Positions 1 through 9,310 of a stretch of DNA of 43,287 nt are shown here, one piece after another. The translations under genes were made by a program, and so were the position numbers. The notes beneath the pieces were generated by a model that did no database searches, had not been told where the DNA came from, and saw only the letters and a program-made list of their open reading frames with translations. Origin of the DNA: Sphingobacterium griseoflavum (GTDB lineage: Bacteria > Bacteroidota > Bacteroidia > Sphingobacteriales > Sphingobacteriaceae). The stretch is taken from the NCBI RefSeq assembly GCF_014653155.1, contig NZ_BNAF01000020.1, forward strand, positions 1 through 43,287. Reading direction: 5' to 3'. Within the stretch, counting starts at the first letter, position 1. Each line of letters starts with the position of its first letter.

Positions 1-661
1 GCAGAAGCAATAATAGTTTGCTGCTGATGATCGCAATCTGCATTACTGTAAGATAGCGAACGATAGCCGTTTGATAAAAGACGCCGTGCGACGGAACTTT
101 TGGGTCTCCTTAACAGTGCTGGCTGGCAAAGATCATGTTTGGGGGGGGGCGCGGGCAGGACAAGCATGGAATCATGTCGACATCGCATCCAAAGCGATGG
201 CGGCGTTATTCCGGCTTCGGCCAAACAGGGTGCTTTGCGCAGGAGGGGTCTGTGCGACGAAGCACCTCAAGGAGACAAAGGCTTTTGATCACTTTTGGCC
301 TTCAAAAGTGATGCCCTGCCGCGGCGAGCGGCGGAAGGGATGAAGGGATGGCACTTCCCGAAGGTGCGAGCCGCAAGCTCGCGCCAGCGAATAGCGACCT
401 GCGTAGCATGACGCCACAAGCAAGACCTTTTTGTCCCTAGCCGGGACTGGTTTGTCCCTAAGCCCGGGACAGGGGCGTTACTTTTGGAAGGCAAAAGTAA
501 CCAAAACCTCGTCGCTGATTTTTGTTGCATCCTTGTGGGACAGTGCATAGGCAAGTTGCTACAAACGCAACAAAAATGATGCGACATCCCTGTTAATGAT
601 GGGCAGAAGCGATAGTGAGCGTGCTGCTGATTTTCGCCTTATGCTAAAGCTATTGTGCCTT

Positions 662-732
662 GAGTGAAGAAGCGAGAAGGTGAGAAAGTGAGAAAGTGAG
701 AGGGTGAGAAAGTGAAAAGGTGATAAAGTGAC
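662..732. repeat. 8-bp VNTR tract inside repeat copy 2
   Basis: Imperfect 8-mers of the form (a/g)aa(a/g)gtga(g/t/a) run head to tail for about 71 bp. The equivalent tracts at 1389-1457, 4981-5025 and 5678-5810 differ in copy number while the flanking repeat is conserved. Confidence 0.85.
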
Positions 733-1388
733 GTGCGATAACTGGGGTATCTTCTTAAGATCGCAATACTGTAAGATAGCGAACGATAGCCGTTTGATAA
801 AAGACGCCGTGCGACGGAACTTTTGGGTCTCCTTAACAGTGCTGGGTGGCAAAGAGCATGTTTGGGGGGGGGGCCGCGGGCAGGACAAGCATGGAATCAT
901 GTCGACATCGCATCCAAAGCGATGGCGGCGTTATTCCGGCTTCGGCCAAACAGGGTGCTTTGCGCAGGGCGAGCCTGTGCGATGAAGCACCTCAAGGAGA
1001 CAAAGGCTTTTGATCAATTTGGCCTTCAAAAGTGATGCCCTGCCGCGGCGAGCGGCGGAAGGGATGGAAGGGAGGGCACTTCCCGAAGGTGCGAGCCGCA
1101 AGCCCGCGGAAGCGAATAGCGACCTGCGTAGCATGACGCCACAAGCAAGACCTTTTTGTCCCTAGCCGGGACTGGTTTGTCCCTAAGCCCGGGACAGGGG
1201 CGTTACTTTTGAAAGGCAAAAGTAACCAAAACCTCGTCGCTGATTTTTGTTGCATCCTTGTGGGACAGTGCATAGGCAAGTTGCTACAAACGCAACAAAA
1301 ATGATGCGACATTGCTGTTAATGATGGGCAGAAGCGATAGTGAGCGTGCTGCTGATTTTCGCCTTATGCTAAAGCTATTGCGTATTAG

Positions 1389-1457
1389 GTGAAGAAGTGA
1401 GAAGGTGAGAAAGTGAGAAAGTGAGAGGGTGAGAAAGTGAAAAGGTGATAAAGTGAC
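1389..1457. repeat. 8-bp VNTR tract inside repeat copy 3
   Basis: The same 8-mer family as at 662-732, about 69 bp long, at the same place in the 720-bp unit. Confidence 0.85.
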
Positions 1458-1923
1458 GTGCGATAACTGGGGTATCTTCTTAAGATCGCAATACTGTAAG
1501 ATAGCGAACGATTGCCGTTGAGAAGGAAAAGCGTATAACGGAACTTTTGGGTCTCCTTAACAGTGCTGGGTGGCAAAGAGCATGTTTGGGGGGACGCGGG
1601 CAGGACAAGCATGGAATCATGGCGGCATCGCATCCAAAGCGATGGCGGCGTTATTCCGGCTTCGGCCAAACAGGGTGCTTTGCGCAGGGCGGACCTGTGC
1701 GACGAAGCACCTCAAGGAGACAAAGGCTTTTGATCACTTTTGGCCTTCAAAAGTGATGCCCTGCCGCGGCGAGCGGCGGAAGGGATGAAGCACAGGGATG
1801 CTGCCGAAGGGTCGAGCAGCAAGCCCGCGCCAGCGACATGCATCCTTGTGGGACAGTGCATAGGCAAGTCTCTACAAACGCAATAAAAATGATGCGACAT
1901 TGCCGCAAGCCTATCATGCCCAA

Positions 1924-2802
1924 TTAAGGCTGAAAATTTCGCGATACAAATGGCAGGCAAGTATACAGGGCCGAATGCCAGTAAAGCCAATCGTGCCCAC
2001 CATCCCTGATTCTGAATTCCAACGGAATTTTAGCAGCACGCATGGCGCGCAAGAAGTCGATATTGGTATCCAATAAGAAATCATCGTCGCCACAGTCTAC
2101 AAACCATTTTACGGTCCTTAGCTGCTCCTTTTGTGCTTCAGAAGCGTTATTCACATAGTCTACACAGCTATTCTCGATCACCGATTTGGTGAGCAACTGG
2201 CGTTTGCTTGGCGCGGGTTGGTTCTGCGGAATGGGGCGATCAGCAGGAATAGCCATCAAAGCACTCATGGCATACACCGATCCAAAGGTATCCGCATGCT
2301 TCTGCCCATACGCCGCACTACCACCCCCGCCCATAGACAGGCCGGCCACGGCTCTATTTTGCTTATCGCCGATAACCCTATAGGTACTTTCTATATGTGG
2401 CAAGAGCTCGCTAAAAAAGAACTGCTCGTAGTTCCAGCCCGGCATATCGAAATAACCGTTCCACTCCGTCTCCGGATTTCCTCCGGCATTCGGGCTGACG
2501 ATAATCATCTCCACCGATTCGCCGCTTGCCACCAGCTGATCCTGCACTTGCTTTACGCTAGCTTTATCAAACCAGTTGGAATTCATTCCCGACAAGCCGT
2601 GCAGCAAGTAAAGGATTGGATACTTCCTCTGAGCCTGCGTATCATAGCTTTTAGGCAGGTAGATGGTATAAGCCCGATCGGCTTTTAAGATTTCGCTATG
2701 TATCGTATCCGTTTTGACTTCGCTTTGTCCGGCGTGCTGCTGCGCGGTGCTTGTGGCGTAGGTGATGAGTAGGCATATGGAGATCAATAGACTTTGCTTC
2801 AT
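1924..2802 (-). CDS. Secreted esterase of the EstD/PF00756 family (alpha/beta hydrolase)
   Basis: This predicted serine esterase is exported to the periplasm or surface. I place the start at the ATG at 2802, because MKQSLLISICLLITYATSTA is a good Sec signal peptide; the open frame continues upstream without support. The family core is visible: YPILYLLHGLSG around residue 65, the nucleophile elbow GLSMGGG with Ser near 156, and a C-terminal GGHDWLYWHSAL that supplies the catalytic His. At about 292 aa the length is normal for PF00756 proteins, which hydrolyse acyl esters such as feruloyl or acetyl groups or S-formylglutathione. The substrate here cannot be read. The stop lies about 20 bp from the end of repeat array A, so the array sits directly downstream. 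Confidence 0.9.
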   Translation of the reverse strand: MKQSLLISICLLITYATSTAQQHAGQSEVKTDTIHSEILKADRAYTIYLPKSYDTQAQRKYPILYLLHGLSGMNSNWFDKASVKQVQDQLVASGESVEMIIVSPNAGGNPETEWNGYFDMPGWNYEQFFFSELLPHIESTYRVIGDKQNRAVAGLSMGGGGSAAYGQKHADTFGSVYAMSALMAIPADRPIPQNQPAPSKRQLLTKSVIENSCVDYVNNASEAQKEQLRTVKWFVDCGDDDFLLDTNIDFLRAMRAAKIPLEFRIRDGGHDWLYWHSALYTCLPFVSRNFQP

Positions 2803-3050
2803 GCTAAGAGTAGGATTAGGGTTTACTGTGCTAAAGATAATAAATGTTTTGATTCCATCCGGGGACAATATACGTCTACGGTATCCAAATAATCGCTAAT
2901 CGGCATTTTTCGCTGTCTTTTGTTCGTTGCAGAAGCGTTTTCACTTCCACACATGAATGAGTTGATAGCGTGGGCAAAAACACCTATCTTAGTTGGGGTG
3001 TAGGTGCGCTGTGCCGTTTACATCCTCACACATTTAGACAACCCATGTGT

Positions 3051-3197
3051 ATGAGAAACCTTATTATTTTAGCGCTATTAATTGCCGACATCACATCAGT
3101 CGTGGCGCAGGACAAACAGATACATTGAACATGGCCAAATGCTGGACGAGCAGGCCTCCCGAAATGGTTCCGCAACGCACGGCCCACCATCGGAACG
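3051..3197 (+). pseudogene. Possible remnant of a small exported protein
   Basis: From the ATG at 3051 (or 3045) the frame reads MRNLIILALLIADITSVVAQ, a convincing signal peptide, then stops at TGA 3126-3128 after only 25-27 residues. The same frame stays open beyond the stop to about 3197 without a recognisable domain. This may be a decayed secreted-protein gene or chance. Nothing links it to the lipoprotein downstream except strand. Confidence 0.25.
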
Positions 3198-3271
3198 GGT
3201 TTCAAAAACGAAAGGGTATAGAAGGATAAAAGACCTACATGTTTTTTGTCGACAGTCATAAGAATGCAGAA

Positions 3272-3736
3272 ATGAAAAAACTTATTATAGCGATAATATC
3301 GATAACACTCGTATCGAGTTGTAATCAATCCAAGATTAAAGACCAATCAGGTAATGAACAAGAGGTGAAGGACACAGTGGAAAAAACCGTCTCCTTGTCT
3401 ATGAAGCCCAATGTATTTAGACTATCCCATATGCCTGATACCGTAACAGTAGTCATGTCCAATAATACGGACGATACGATCATGACCGGACTTCATTACA
3501 AGATCGAGAATTTGGCACATAATGAATGGAAAGAGATTTCTCCGAAAGATATTATGTTCAACGATCTTGGTTGGCAACTCAAGCCAACCGATAGCGGTAA
3601 TTTCGAAAAGAACCTTTTTAAAGACCAAATCAATTACGAAGCAGGGAGATACAGAATTGTGAAATATTATGTGAAATCTGACTATCAACAATCCAAACAA
3701 AATTTTACGGTCGCCGCAGAATTTCAGGTTGAATAG
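3272..3736 (+). CDS. Small lipoprotein with a bacterial Ig-like (Big_14-type) domain
   Basis: The start at 3272 gives MKKLIIAIISITLVSSC, a signal peptide ending in a lipobox (VSSC), so the mature protein is probably anchored to a membrane by its lipidated Cys. The open frame extends 11 codons upstream without support. Residues from about 40 onward resemble the immunoglobulin-like domain PF20251: alternating beta strands, VTVVMSNNTDDTI, a GLHYKIENL strand and a final AGRYRIVKYY strand. At 154 aa it has a single domain. It converges with the Nudix gene, with 11 bp between the stop codons. No function can be assigned beyond a probable binding or structural role. Confidence 0.75.
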   Translation: MKKLIIAIISITLVSSCNQSKIKDQSGNEQEVKDTVEKTVSLSMKPNVFRLSHMPDTVTVVMSNNTDDTIMTGLHYKIENLAHNEWKEISPKDIMFNDLGWQLKPTDSGNFEKNLFKDQINYEAGRYRIVKYYVKSDYQQSKQNFTVAAEFQVE

Positions 3737-3747
3737 ATTATCGATCA

Positions 3748-4137
3748 TTACGCCGTTGCCATCAACGCTTCCGCTATCGGCACATCTGCGGGCGCTAGCT
3801 TCCAATCCAAAAGTTGGCTAACGTCTATCCATTCGATTTGATCGTGGTCTACAAGCTCGAAGGCGGTTTGCGCTGTTGAGCAGATAAAAGAAATCAATTC
3901 AATAGTGCCTTTTGCATATTCGTGGATATGCGTAACAAATGGCTGCTGTATACTTACTTTAAGTCCAAGTTCCTCGTCCAGCTCCCGCACAAGGGTTTCT
4001 TCATAAGATTCACCTTCTTCCACCTTACCACCTGGAAATTCCCAGTACCCACCTAAAGACTTTTCCTGCTTCCTTCGGCAGATCAAGACATGCTCGCCTT
4101 TAAAAATTATACCGCATACCACTTTAGTTATAGCCAT
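3748..4137 (-). CDS. MutT-like Nudix hydrolase (8-oxo-dGTP diphosphatase type)
   Basis: The Nudix box is complete: GGKVEEGESYEETLVREL followed by DEELGL matches GX5EX7REUXEEXGU. The N-terminal VVCGIIFKGEHVLICRR strand and the YWEFPGGK lead-in are typical of MutT/NudG proteins, which hydrolyse oxidised or non-canonical (d)NTPs and so sanitise the nucleotide pool. I choose the start at 4137 (MAITKVVCG), giving 129 aa, the usual length. The longer frame to 4260 adds 41 residues with no family counterpart. The C terminus, IEWIDVSQLLDW, is the normal last helix region. Exact substrate specificity cannot be read from sequence. Confidence 0.9.
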   Translation of the reverse strand: MAITKVVCGIIFKGEHVLICRRKQEKSLGGYWEFPGGKVEEGESYEETLVRELDEELGLKVSIQQPFVTHIHEYAKGTIELISFICSTAQTAFELVDHDQIEWIDVSQLLDWKLAPADVPIAEALMATA

Positions 4138-4322
4138 GAGATTCCCTATCTTATTGTATATGTTGCTTTTTTCAAATATATGCATGATGTATAAACGAGT
4201 TGCCCATCGCTCTGAAGCCTTCCCGTTTTTCAAACACGGAAAAAATATAAAAATACGCATTAAAAAATTAAAAATCCTTTAGCGTATAACTGATAAGTCT
4301 ATCGGATTTTTATGCTTCTTCG

Positions 4323-4692
4323 TTACCGGCTAGATGCTGTTTGATAATAACATCGACAAGTACGGGTTTCCCGTTTTTGATTTGGGCTATCTCCTTTTGT
4401 GATCTCCACATTATCCATTGGCAGTTGGCGCATGCACCTAAAAATGCGCATAACCTGTATATTGATGCTGATGGCGAGCTTGCTTTTCAGTACGGAGGAT
4501 AGCATGGCTGCCCCTTGCTCGGCAAAACAAAATGGAGCATAACGTAGCCCCTTTTTGTTGTCCTTTAAGATCACAGATTGTGATCTCGAAGCTGCGAACG
4601 CTTGCGTGGTCATCTCAAACATAAAATCTTCCGGAAACCGCTCTATATTCCTTCTCACTGCCTGCTTTAGCACCCTCGTTTCCACGCCGTAC
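4323..4692 (-). pseudogene. ORF6N-domain gene, 5' end replaced by repeat array B
   Basis: The minus-strand frame reads YGVETRVLKQAVRRNIERFP, then EDFMFEMTTQAF and FCFAEQGAAMLSSVLKSKLA. This is the ORF6N domain (PF10543), a phage-type DNA-binding domain seen in antirepressor-like proteins. The domain normally begins upstream of YGVET with about 15-20 further residues. Here the sequence switches at about 4692 into the repeat unit (cgcgccagcgaatagcgacc). The C-terminal part after MRIFRCMRQLPM is also unlike the family and looks frameshifted. The gene is therefore truncated at the start and probably decayed at the end. The reading frame does continue into the repeat by chance. Confidence 0.8.
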
Positions 4693-4980
4693 AATCCCGC
4701 GCCAGCGAATAGCGACCTGCGTAGCATGATGCCACAAGCAAGACCTTTTTGTCCCTAGCCGGGACTGGTTTGTCCCTAAGCCCGGGACAGGGGCGTTACT
4801 TTTGAAAGGCAAAAGTAACCAAAACCTCGTCGCTGATTTTTGTTGCATCCTTGTGGGGCAGTGCATAGGCGCGTCTCTACAGACGCAACAAAAATGATGC
4901 GACATTGCTGTTAATGATGGGCAGAAGCGATAGTGAGCGTGCTGCTGATTTTCGCCTTATGCTAAAGCTATTGTGCCTTG

Positions 4981-5025
4981 AGTGAAGAAGTGAAAAGGTG
5001 ATAAAGTGAGAGGGTGATAAAGTGA
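4981..5025. repeat. 8-bp VNTR tract (short allele) in array B
   Basis: About 45 bp of the same 8-mers as at 662-732, in the same position within the unit. Confidence 0.85.
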
Positions 5026-5677
5026 CGTGCGATAACTGGGGTATCTTCTTAAGATCGCAATACTATAAGATAGCGAACGATAGCCGTTTGATAAAAGACG
5101 CCGTGCGACGGAACTTTTGGGTCTCCTTGCAAGTGCTGGCTGGCAAAGAGCATGTTTGGGGGTTCCGCGCGCAGGACAAGCATGGAATCATGTCGACATC
5201 GCATCCAAAGCGATGGCGGCGTTATTCCGGCTTCGGCCAAACAGGGTGCTTTGCGCAGGGCGGCCCCGTGCGACGAAGCACCTCAAGGAGACAAAGGCTT
5301 TTGATCAATTTGGCCTTCAAAAGTGATGCCCTGCCGCGGCGAGCGGCGGAAGGGGTTAAGGGAGGGCACTTCCCGAAGGTGAGAGCCGCAAGCTCGCGCC
5401 AGCGAATAGCGACCTGCGTAGCATGACGCCACAAGCAAGACCTTTTTGTCCCTAGCCGGGACTGGTTTGTCCCTAAGCCCGGGACAGGGGCGTTACTTTT
5501 GAAAGGCAAAAGTAACCAAAACCTCGTCGCTGATTTTTGTTGCATCCTTGTGGGGCAGTGCATAGGCAGGTTTATACAGACGCAACAAAAATGATGCGAC
5601 ATTGCCGTTAATTAGGGGCAGAAGGGATAGTGAGCGTGCTGCTGATTTTCGCCTTATGCTAAAGCTATTGTGCCTTG

Positions 5678-5810
5678 AGTGAAAAGGTGAGAAAGTGAAA
5701 AGGTGATAAAGTGAGAGGGTGAGAAAGTGAAAAGGTGATAAAGTGAGAGGGTGAGAAAGTGAAAAGGTGATAAAGTGATAAGGTGAGAAAGTGAGAGGGT
5801 GATAAAGTGA
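5678..5810. repeat. 8-bp VNTR tract (long allele) in array B
   Basis: About 133 bp, roughly 16-17 imperfect 8-mers. Higher-order blocks are visible: gtgagagggtgagaaagtga recurs, which suggests expansion of multi-unit blocks. Confidence 0.85.
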
Positions 5811-6462
5811 CGTGCTATAACTGGGGTATCTTCGTAAGATCGCAATACTGTAAGATAGCGAACGATAGCCGTTTGATAAAAGACGCCGTGCGACGGAACT
5901 TTTGGGTCTCCTTGCAAGTGCTGGCTGGCAAAGAGCATGTTTGGGGGTTCCCGAGGGCAGGGCAAGCATGGAATCATGTCGACATCGCATCCAAAGCGAT
6001 GGCGGCGTTATTCCGGCTTCGGCCAAACAGGGTGCTTTGCGCAGGGCGGCCCCGTGCGACGAAGCACTTCAAGGAGACAAAGGCTTTTGATCAATTTGGC
6101 CTTCAAAAGTGATGCCCTGCCGCGGCGAGCGGCGGAAGGGATTAAGGGAGGGGAACCTCCCGAAGGAACAAGCAACCAACTCGCTCTAGCGGATTGACTG
6201 CCCTACGCAAAACCCACTACGCAATACCAATAAATACCTCTTGACTGATCTTGATAAAATGCTTATTTTGCATCTAAACCTTTACTAATTAACCGATGAC
6301 TCATCCATCTCACCAGGTCGAACGAAGCCTGCCAGGTCATGCTGCTGCGGCCTGTATGTCTCTAGCTGCTGTCCACATGCATAAACAGATCTCCTGCAAT
6401 ACCCATTATAATCAAGGTTCCAAGCTAGGACAATAGGCTAATAAAATTTTATCGATAAGATT

Positions 6463-7002
6463 ATGGAGTATGTTTTTTTTAATTTGAAGCGGAAAATAGT
6501 TCTTTCATTTGGAAGCCTAATTTTTATAACCGTCGGTGCATGGATGATGCTAAAGCCTTCTTCTTTTCAATCCAGTGTCGTGCACAGTGATTTTTTTATC
6601 TTTTTGGTAGGAGCCATGAGTTTTCTCTTCTTCTTTTGCACGTATGTATTGATGTCGTATAAATTCCTTTTTAAAAAAACGGCATTAATCATTACAGACG
6701 AAGGCTTCTACGATTTCTCCAACCTTGCCAGTGCCGGATTTATAGACTGGGCGCAAGTGGAAAGCATTGGGCAGCGGCAAGATCAGTCGATGGCGATGAT
6801 ATCGATCCAACTGCATGCACCTTCCGATTTTATAGAAGCAACCCGAGATCCAATTGCCAAATTTTTTATGCGCTTAAATTACAAACGAATGGGTACGCCC
6901 GTACTTATACCCATGGTGGCGCTGCATATCTATGTAGACGATTTGGAAAGTTTGCTGGCCAAGAGATTTGAGGCGTATAAAGCACGCATAGCAAGTTCAT
7001 AA
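6463..7002 (+). CDS. STM3941-family membrane protein, copy 1
   Basis: This 179-aa protein has two predicted N-terminal membrane helices (about residues 12-32 and 42-65). A soluble C-terminal domain follows, with TALIITDEGFYDFSNLASAG, FIDWAQVESI and HIYVDDLESLL. That arrangement and the TDEGFYD...IDW motif match the uncharacterised STM3941 family. A paralogue of equal length lies at 7650-8189, and the conserved stretch includes about 15 bp before the start (gataagattatgga), so a tandem duplication is clear. The function is unknown. The soluble domain probably faces the cytoplasm, but that is an inference from helix count only. Confidence 0.8.
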   Translation: MEYVFFNLKRKIVLSFGSLIFITVGAWMMLKPSSFQSSVVHSDFFIFLVGAMSFLFFFCTYVLMSYKFLFKKTALIITDEGFYDFSNLASAGFIDWAQVESIGQRQDQSMAMISIQLHAPSDFIEATRDPIAKFFMRLNYKRMGTPVLIPMVALHIYVDDLESLLAKRFEAYKARIASS

Positions 7003-7121
7003 CGTATTCTATCCGTGTGTTGTCAAACTTTTTATGCCAAATGCGGGATTGGTATTTGTGACAGGTAAGGATATAGGGTAGCATATTGGTGAAATGATGT
7101 ATTGATTTTTTGTGTTTTAAT

Positions 7122-7526
7122 ATGAGTTTTTTCGATTTTTTGTATCTGGTGTGTTGCGATTTTTATAAAAAAAGAGAACCGGACATGTTCAAGATTAGTG
7201 GCGTAATCTTGGTTACGCTAGTCTTTGCCTTCAATATCATGTTCGTGTCCCTTGTTTTGTATAACGGTGGTGTAGTGGATCACAATCCGTATGATTATCG
7301 CTACCAAATGGTGTTATTTTGCGTACTGCCTATTTTTTTGCTGCTGCTACTCCGGTATTTTTATATCACCAATTATGATCTGGTGAACACCAAAAGTTAT
7401 TTATTGGGCGAGCGGCGTCGGGGTAGATTTTATGTAGCTGCGGTATGCTATGTCATTTCGTCTATCGTCTTGACATTGGGCACCATCTTCTACTTAGGGG
7501 GGCGGGTGAATGGTTGGTGGAAATAG
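7122..7526 (+). CDS. Unknown small membrane protein
   Basis: I do not recognise this protein of about 134 aa. It has three hydrophobic segments (near residues 24-46, 63-82 and 105-125 counting from the start at 7122) and a basic loop, LLGERRRGRFY, before the last one. The ATG at 7110 is an alternative start. It sits between the two STM3941 paralogues on the same strand, so it may be co-transcribed with them. Codon use looks like that of its neighbours. It could be a subunit or a bystander captured within the duplication. Confidence 0.6.
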   Translation: MSFFDFLYLVCCDFYKKREPDMFKISGVILVTLVFAFNIMFVSLVLYNGGVVDHNPYDYRYQMVLFCVLPIFLLLLLRYFYITNYDLVNTKSYLLGERRRGRFYVAAVCYVISSIVLTLGTIFYLGGRVNGWWK

Positions 7527-7649
7527 GCATTGGCGGGGAGGGGGAGACGATTGGTACTGCGCCCTGTGTATGGTTAAGAAGGGCTAATGGCGGTATAGCT
7601 GGTGAAATGGGCGGAAGTTGGTTTGCAGAAGAAGTTTATTGATAAGATT

Positions 7650-8189
7650 ATGGAATATGTTTTTTTTAATTTGAAGCGGAAAATTGGTTTTTCATTGAGC
7701 TGCATATTTTTTGGTGTTGTCTGTGCATGGATGATGCTAAAGCCTTTTTCTTTCTACTCCGGCGTCGCGCCCAGTGATTATTTCATTTCCTTAGTTGGGG
7801 TCATGGGCTTTTTGTTTTTCTTCGGTGGGTATGTATTGTCCTTGTTTAAATTCCTTTTTAAAAAAACAGCTTTAATCATCACCGATGAAGGTTTTTACGA
7901 CTTTACCAATGTGGCCAGTGCCGGATTTATAGACTGGGGGCAAGTGAAAAGCATTGGGCAGCGGCAAGATCAGTCGATGACGATGATATCGATCCAATTG
8001 CATGCACCTTCCGATTTTATAGAAGCAACCCGTGATCCCATTGCCAAATTTTTTATGCGCTTAAATTACAAAGGCTCGGGTACGCCCGTACTTTTACCTA
8101 TGCAGCTGCTACATATCTATGTAGACGATTTGGAAAGTTTGCTCGCCAAGAGATTTGAGGCGTACAAGGCGCGCACAGCAAGTTCATAA
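7650..8189 (+). CDS. STM3941-family membrane protein, copy 2
   Basis: A paralogue of the protein at 6463-7002: same 179-aa length, same start MEYVFFNLKRK, same TDEGFYDF and FIDW motifs, and a nearly identical C-terminal third (HAPSDFIEATRDPIAKFFM). Differences concentrate in the N-terminal membrane region. The start at 7650 is chosen by alignment with copy 1. The open frame begins 16 codons earlier without support. As with copy 1, no function is known. Confidence 0.8.
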   Translation: MEYVFFNLKRKIGFSLSCIFFGVVCAWMMLKPFSFYSGVAPSDYFISLVGVMGFLFFFGGYVLSLFKFLFKKTALIITDEGFYDFTNVASAGFIDWGQVKSIGQRQDQSMTMISIQLHAPSDFIEATRDPIAKFFMRLNYKGSGTPVLLPMQLLHIYVDDLESLLAKRFEAYKARTASS

Positions 8190-8246
8190 TTGATCTTTAA
8201 CGTGGCCGCTCCACATTTCTGGATTTTGCAAAGGCAAGGCCAATCC

Positions 8247-9310
8247 CTATGAGCCTTCCAACTCCCGAATCAAGAGGTCGGCTGTCGCGTGTATCCATTT
8301 GACTACTTGCTTTGCTTGGTTATCTGGATAATGAGGTTCAATGCTTCTAAGTGCGTGGATTGCATGCTTTGGTGAACTTTAAGTAGGTTGCGGTGGAAAG
8401 CCAATTTACCTTCCATCGCTTCTGCAGCGGCTTCTTCCAAGTTGCCGGTTTCGCGAAGCCTGTCTAGCGATTGTTTGTCGCTCACTATCGTATCCAGTAC
8501 ATCTAGGTCGATATCACGATCTTTGATCAGGGGCGGGGTGTTCGTCCATTTATTGCCAAAGAGTCAATACATGAGCTCTACCGCATGGTCTAGGTTCAGA
8601 TTATCGGGGTTTGTATCGTTCTTCCAGCCCACGTGATTCATCAAGTTTGGGTACTTGCAGGCTTTGAACAGCGTAACGTCGTCCTGGCTTCCGCTCGCGT
8701 TCATCCATCGCGTCCATCTGCCGTCTTCTTCTAGTGCCAGGATAATGCGCATCGGTAAAATATAAAAGTCGAATGAACCTTCATCCATGCTCACACATTT
8801 GCTTAGCAGGGCAATCGAAATGCCTACCTCGTCCACTAAATGAGTGACGTAGGCGCTCTGGTTTAGCAATGGCCACTCCCAGTTTGCGTCCATGTGCCTG
8901 CATACGCGTGTTTTCCATAGGGCTTCATCATCTGCTTGCAGTTCCATCACCGGCACGTGTGTTTGCTTCACCATCAGGTTGTGGGCAACATAGTCATAGA
9001 TGTCCTCTGACAGGTACTTCTTATAGGTGTCGATATCATCCAAAATCTTCAGCGCGGCCAAGCGTCGGTTGCCATCAATCACCTTCCATTGCTCGCCTTG
9101 CGGCACCACAATCAAGGGCTCGGTTACCAAGAGGCCATTGTAGATAATGCTACGCATCAAATGGGATAGTTTATAGCTGCTATCCAGCATCCTGATCAGG
9201 TTCAGATCAGTGTGGTCGGGCTCTTCCTGCATGAATCTAGGGTTGTCGGGGTCAAAACATAGGCTGTCTATATCGACCAGCTTAATCTGTGGTAATTGCT
9301 TGTTTTCCAT
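8247..9310 (-). pseudogene. ParB/sulfiredoxin-like domain protein, interrupted
   Basis: The N-terminal 248 codons (9310-8567) are intact and contain the ParB-like core: LVDIDSLCFDPDNPRF, then VIDGNRRLAALKIL (residues 78-90), the motif by which ParB-like proteins bind CTP or act as nucleases. A TGA at 8564-8566 stops the frame. The same frame continues as LFGNKWTNTPPLIKDRDIDL to LRETGNLEEAAAEAMEGKL. A one-base shift near 8340 then links to PDNQAKQVVKWIHATADLL, ending at a TAG at 8247-8249. The gene thus carries a nonsense codon plus a frameshift, or two sequence errors. Intact relatives of this type occur beside restriction and phage-defence genes. The truncated product of 248 aa might still be made. 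Confidence 0.75.

Larger units (their letters stand above)
1..1904. repeat. Array A: about 2.6 tandem copies of a 720-bp hairpin-rich repeat
   Basis: The same long segment recurs with a period of about 723 bp: the landmark acggaac falls at 91, 814 and 1538. Copies are nearly identical. Each carries conserved inverted repeats. In the first copy these are ATCACTTTTG/CAAAAGTGAT (288-312, loop of 5), GTTACTTTTG/CAAAAGTAAC (477-501, loop of 5) and TTTTTGTTGC (519-528) with GCAACAAAAA (567-576). Short GTCCC/GGGAC hairpins and a GCCGC/GCGGC hairpin also recur. ORFs inside are frame-shadows of the repeat with no recognisable domain. The array stops about 20 bp after the stop of the neighbouring esterase. 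The first copy lacks the 8-bp tract found in the others. Confidence 0.9.
4692..6192. repeat. Array B: about two tandem copies of the 720-bp hairpin-rich repeat
   Basis: Same orientation and sequence as array A, with the acggaac landmark at 5108 and 5893. The left edge cuts into the ORF6N gene. The right edge degrades gradually to about 6192. The spacing of 785 bp between landmarks is longer than in array A mainly because of the expanded 8-bp tract at 5678-5810. In copies at 1017, 5305 and 6090 the left arm of the first hairpin has changed (ATCAATTTG), while the second hairpin (GTTACTTTTG/CAAAAGTAAC) is intact in every copy. Confidence 0.9.

Noticed and set aside
267..1312. Recurrent ~106-aa ORFs on the minus strand of the repeat units (start MSHHFCCVC)
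   Set aside because: Open only because the repeat units are nearly identical; there is no domain, low-complexity Cys/His/Pro use, and several overlapping frames are equally open.
2131..2688. 185-aa plus-strand ORF opposite the esterase
   Set aside because: Antisense shadow of the esterase; the minus frame has the signal peptide and the GLSMGG motif.
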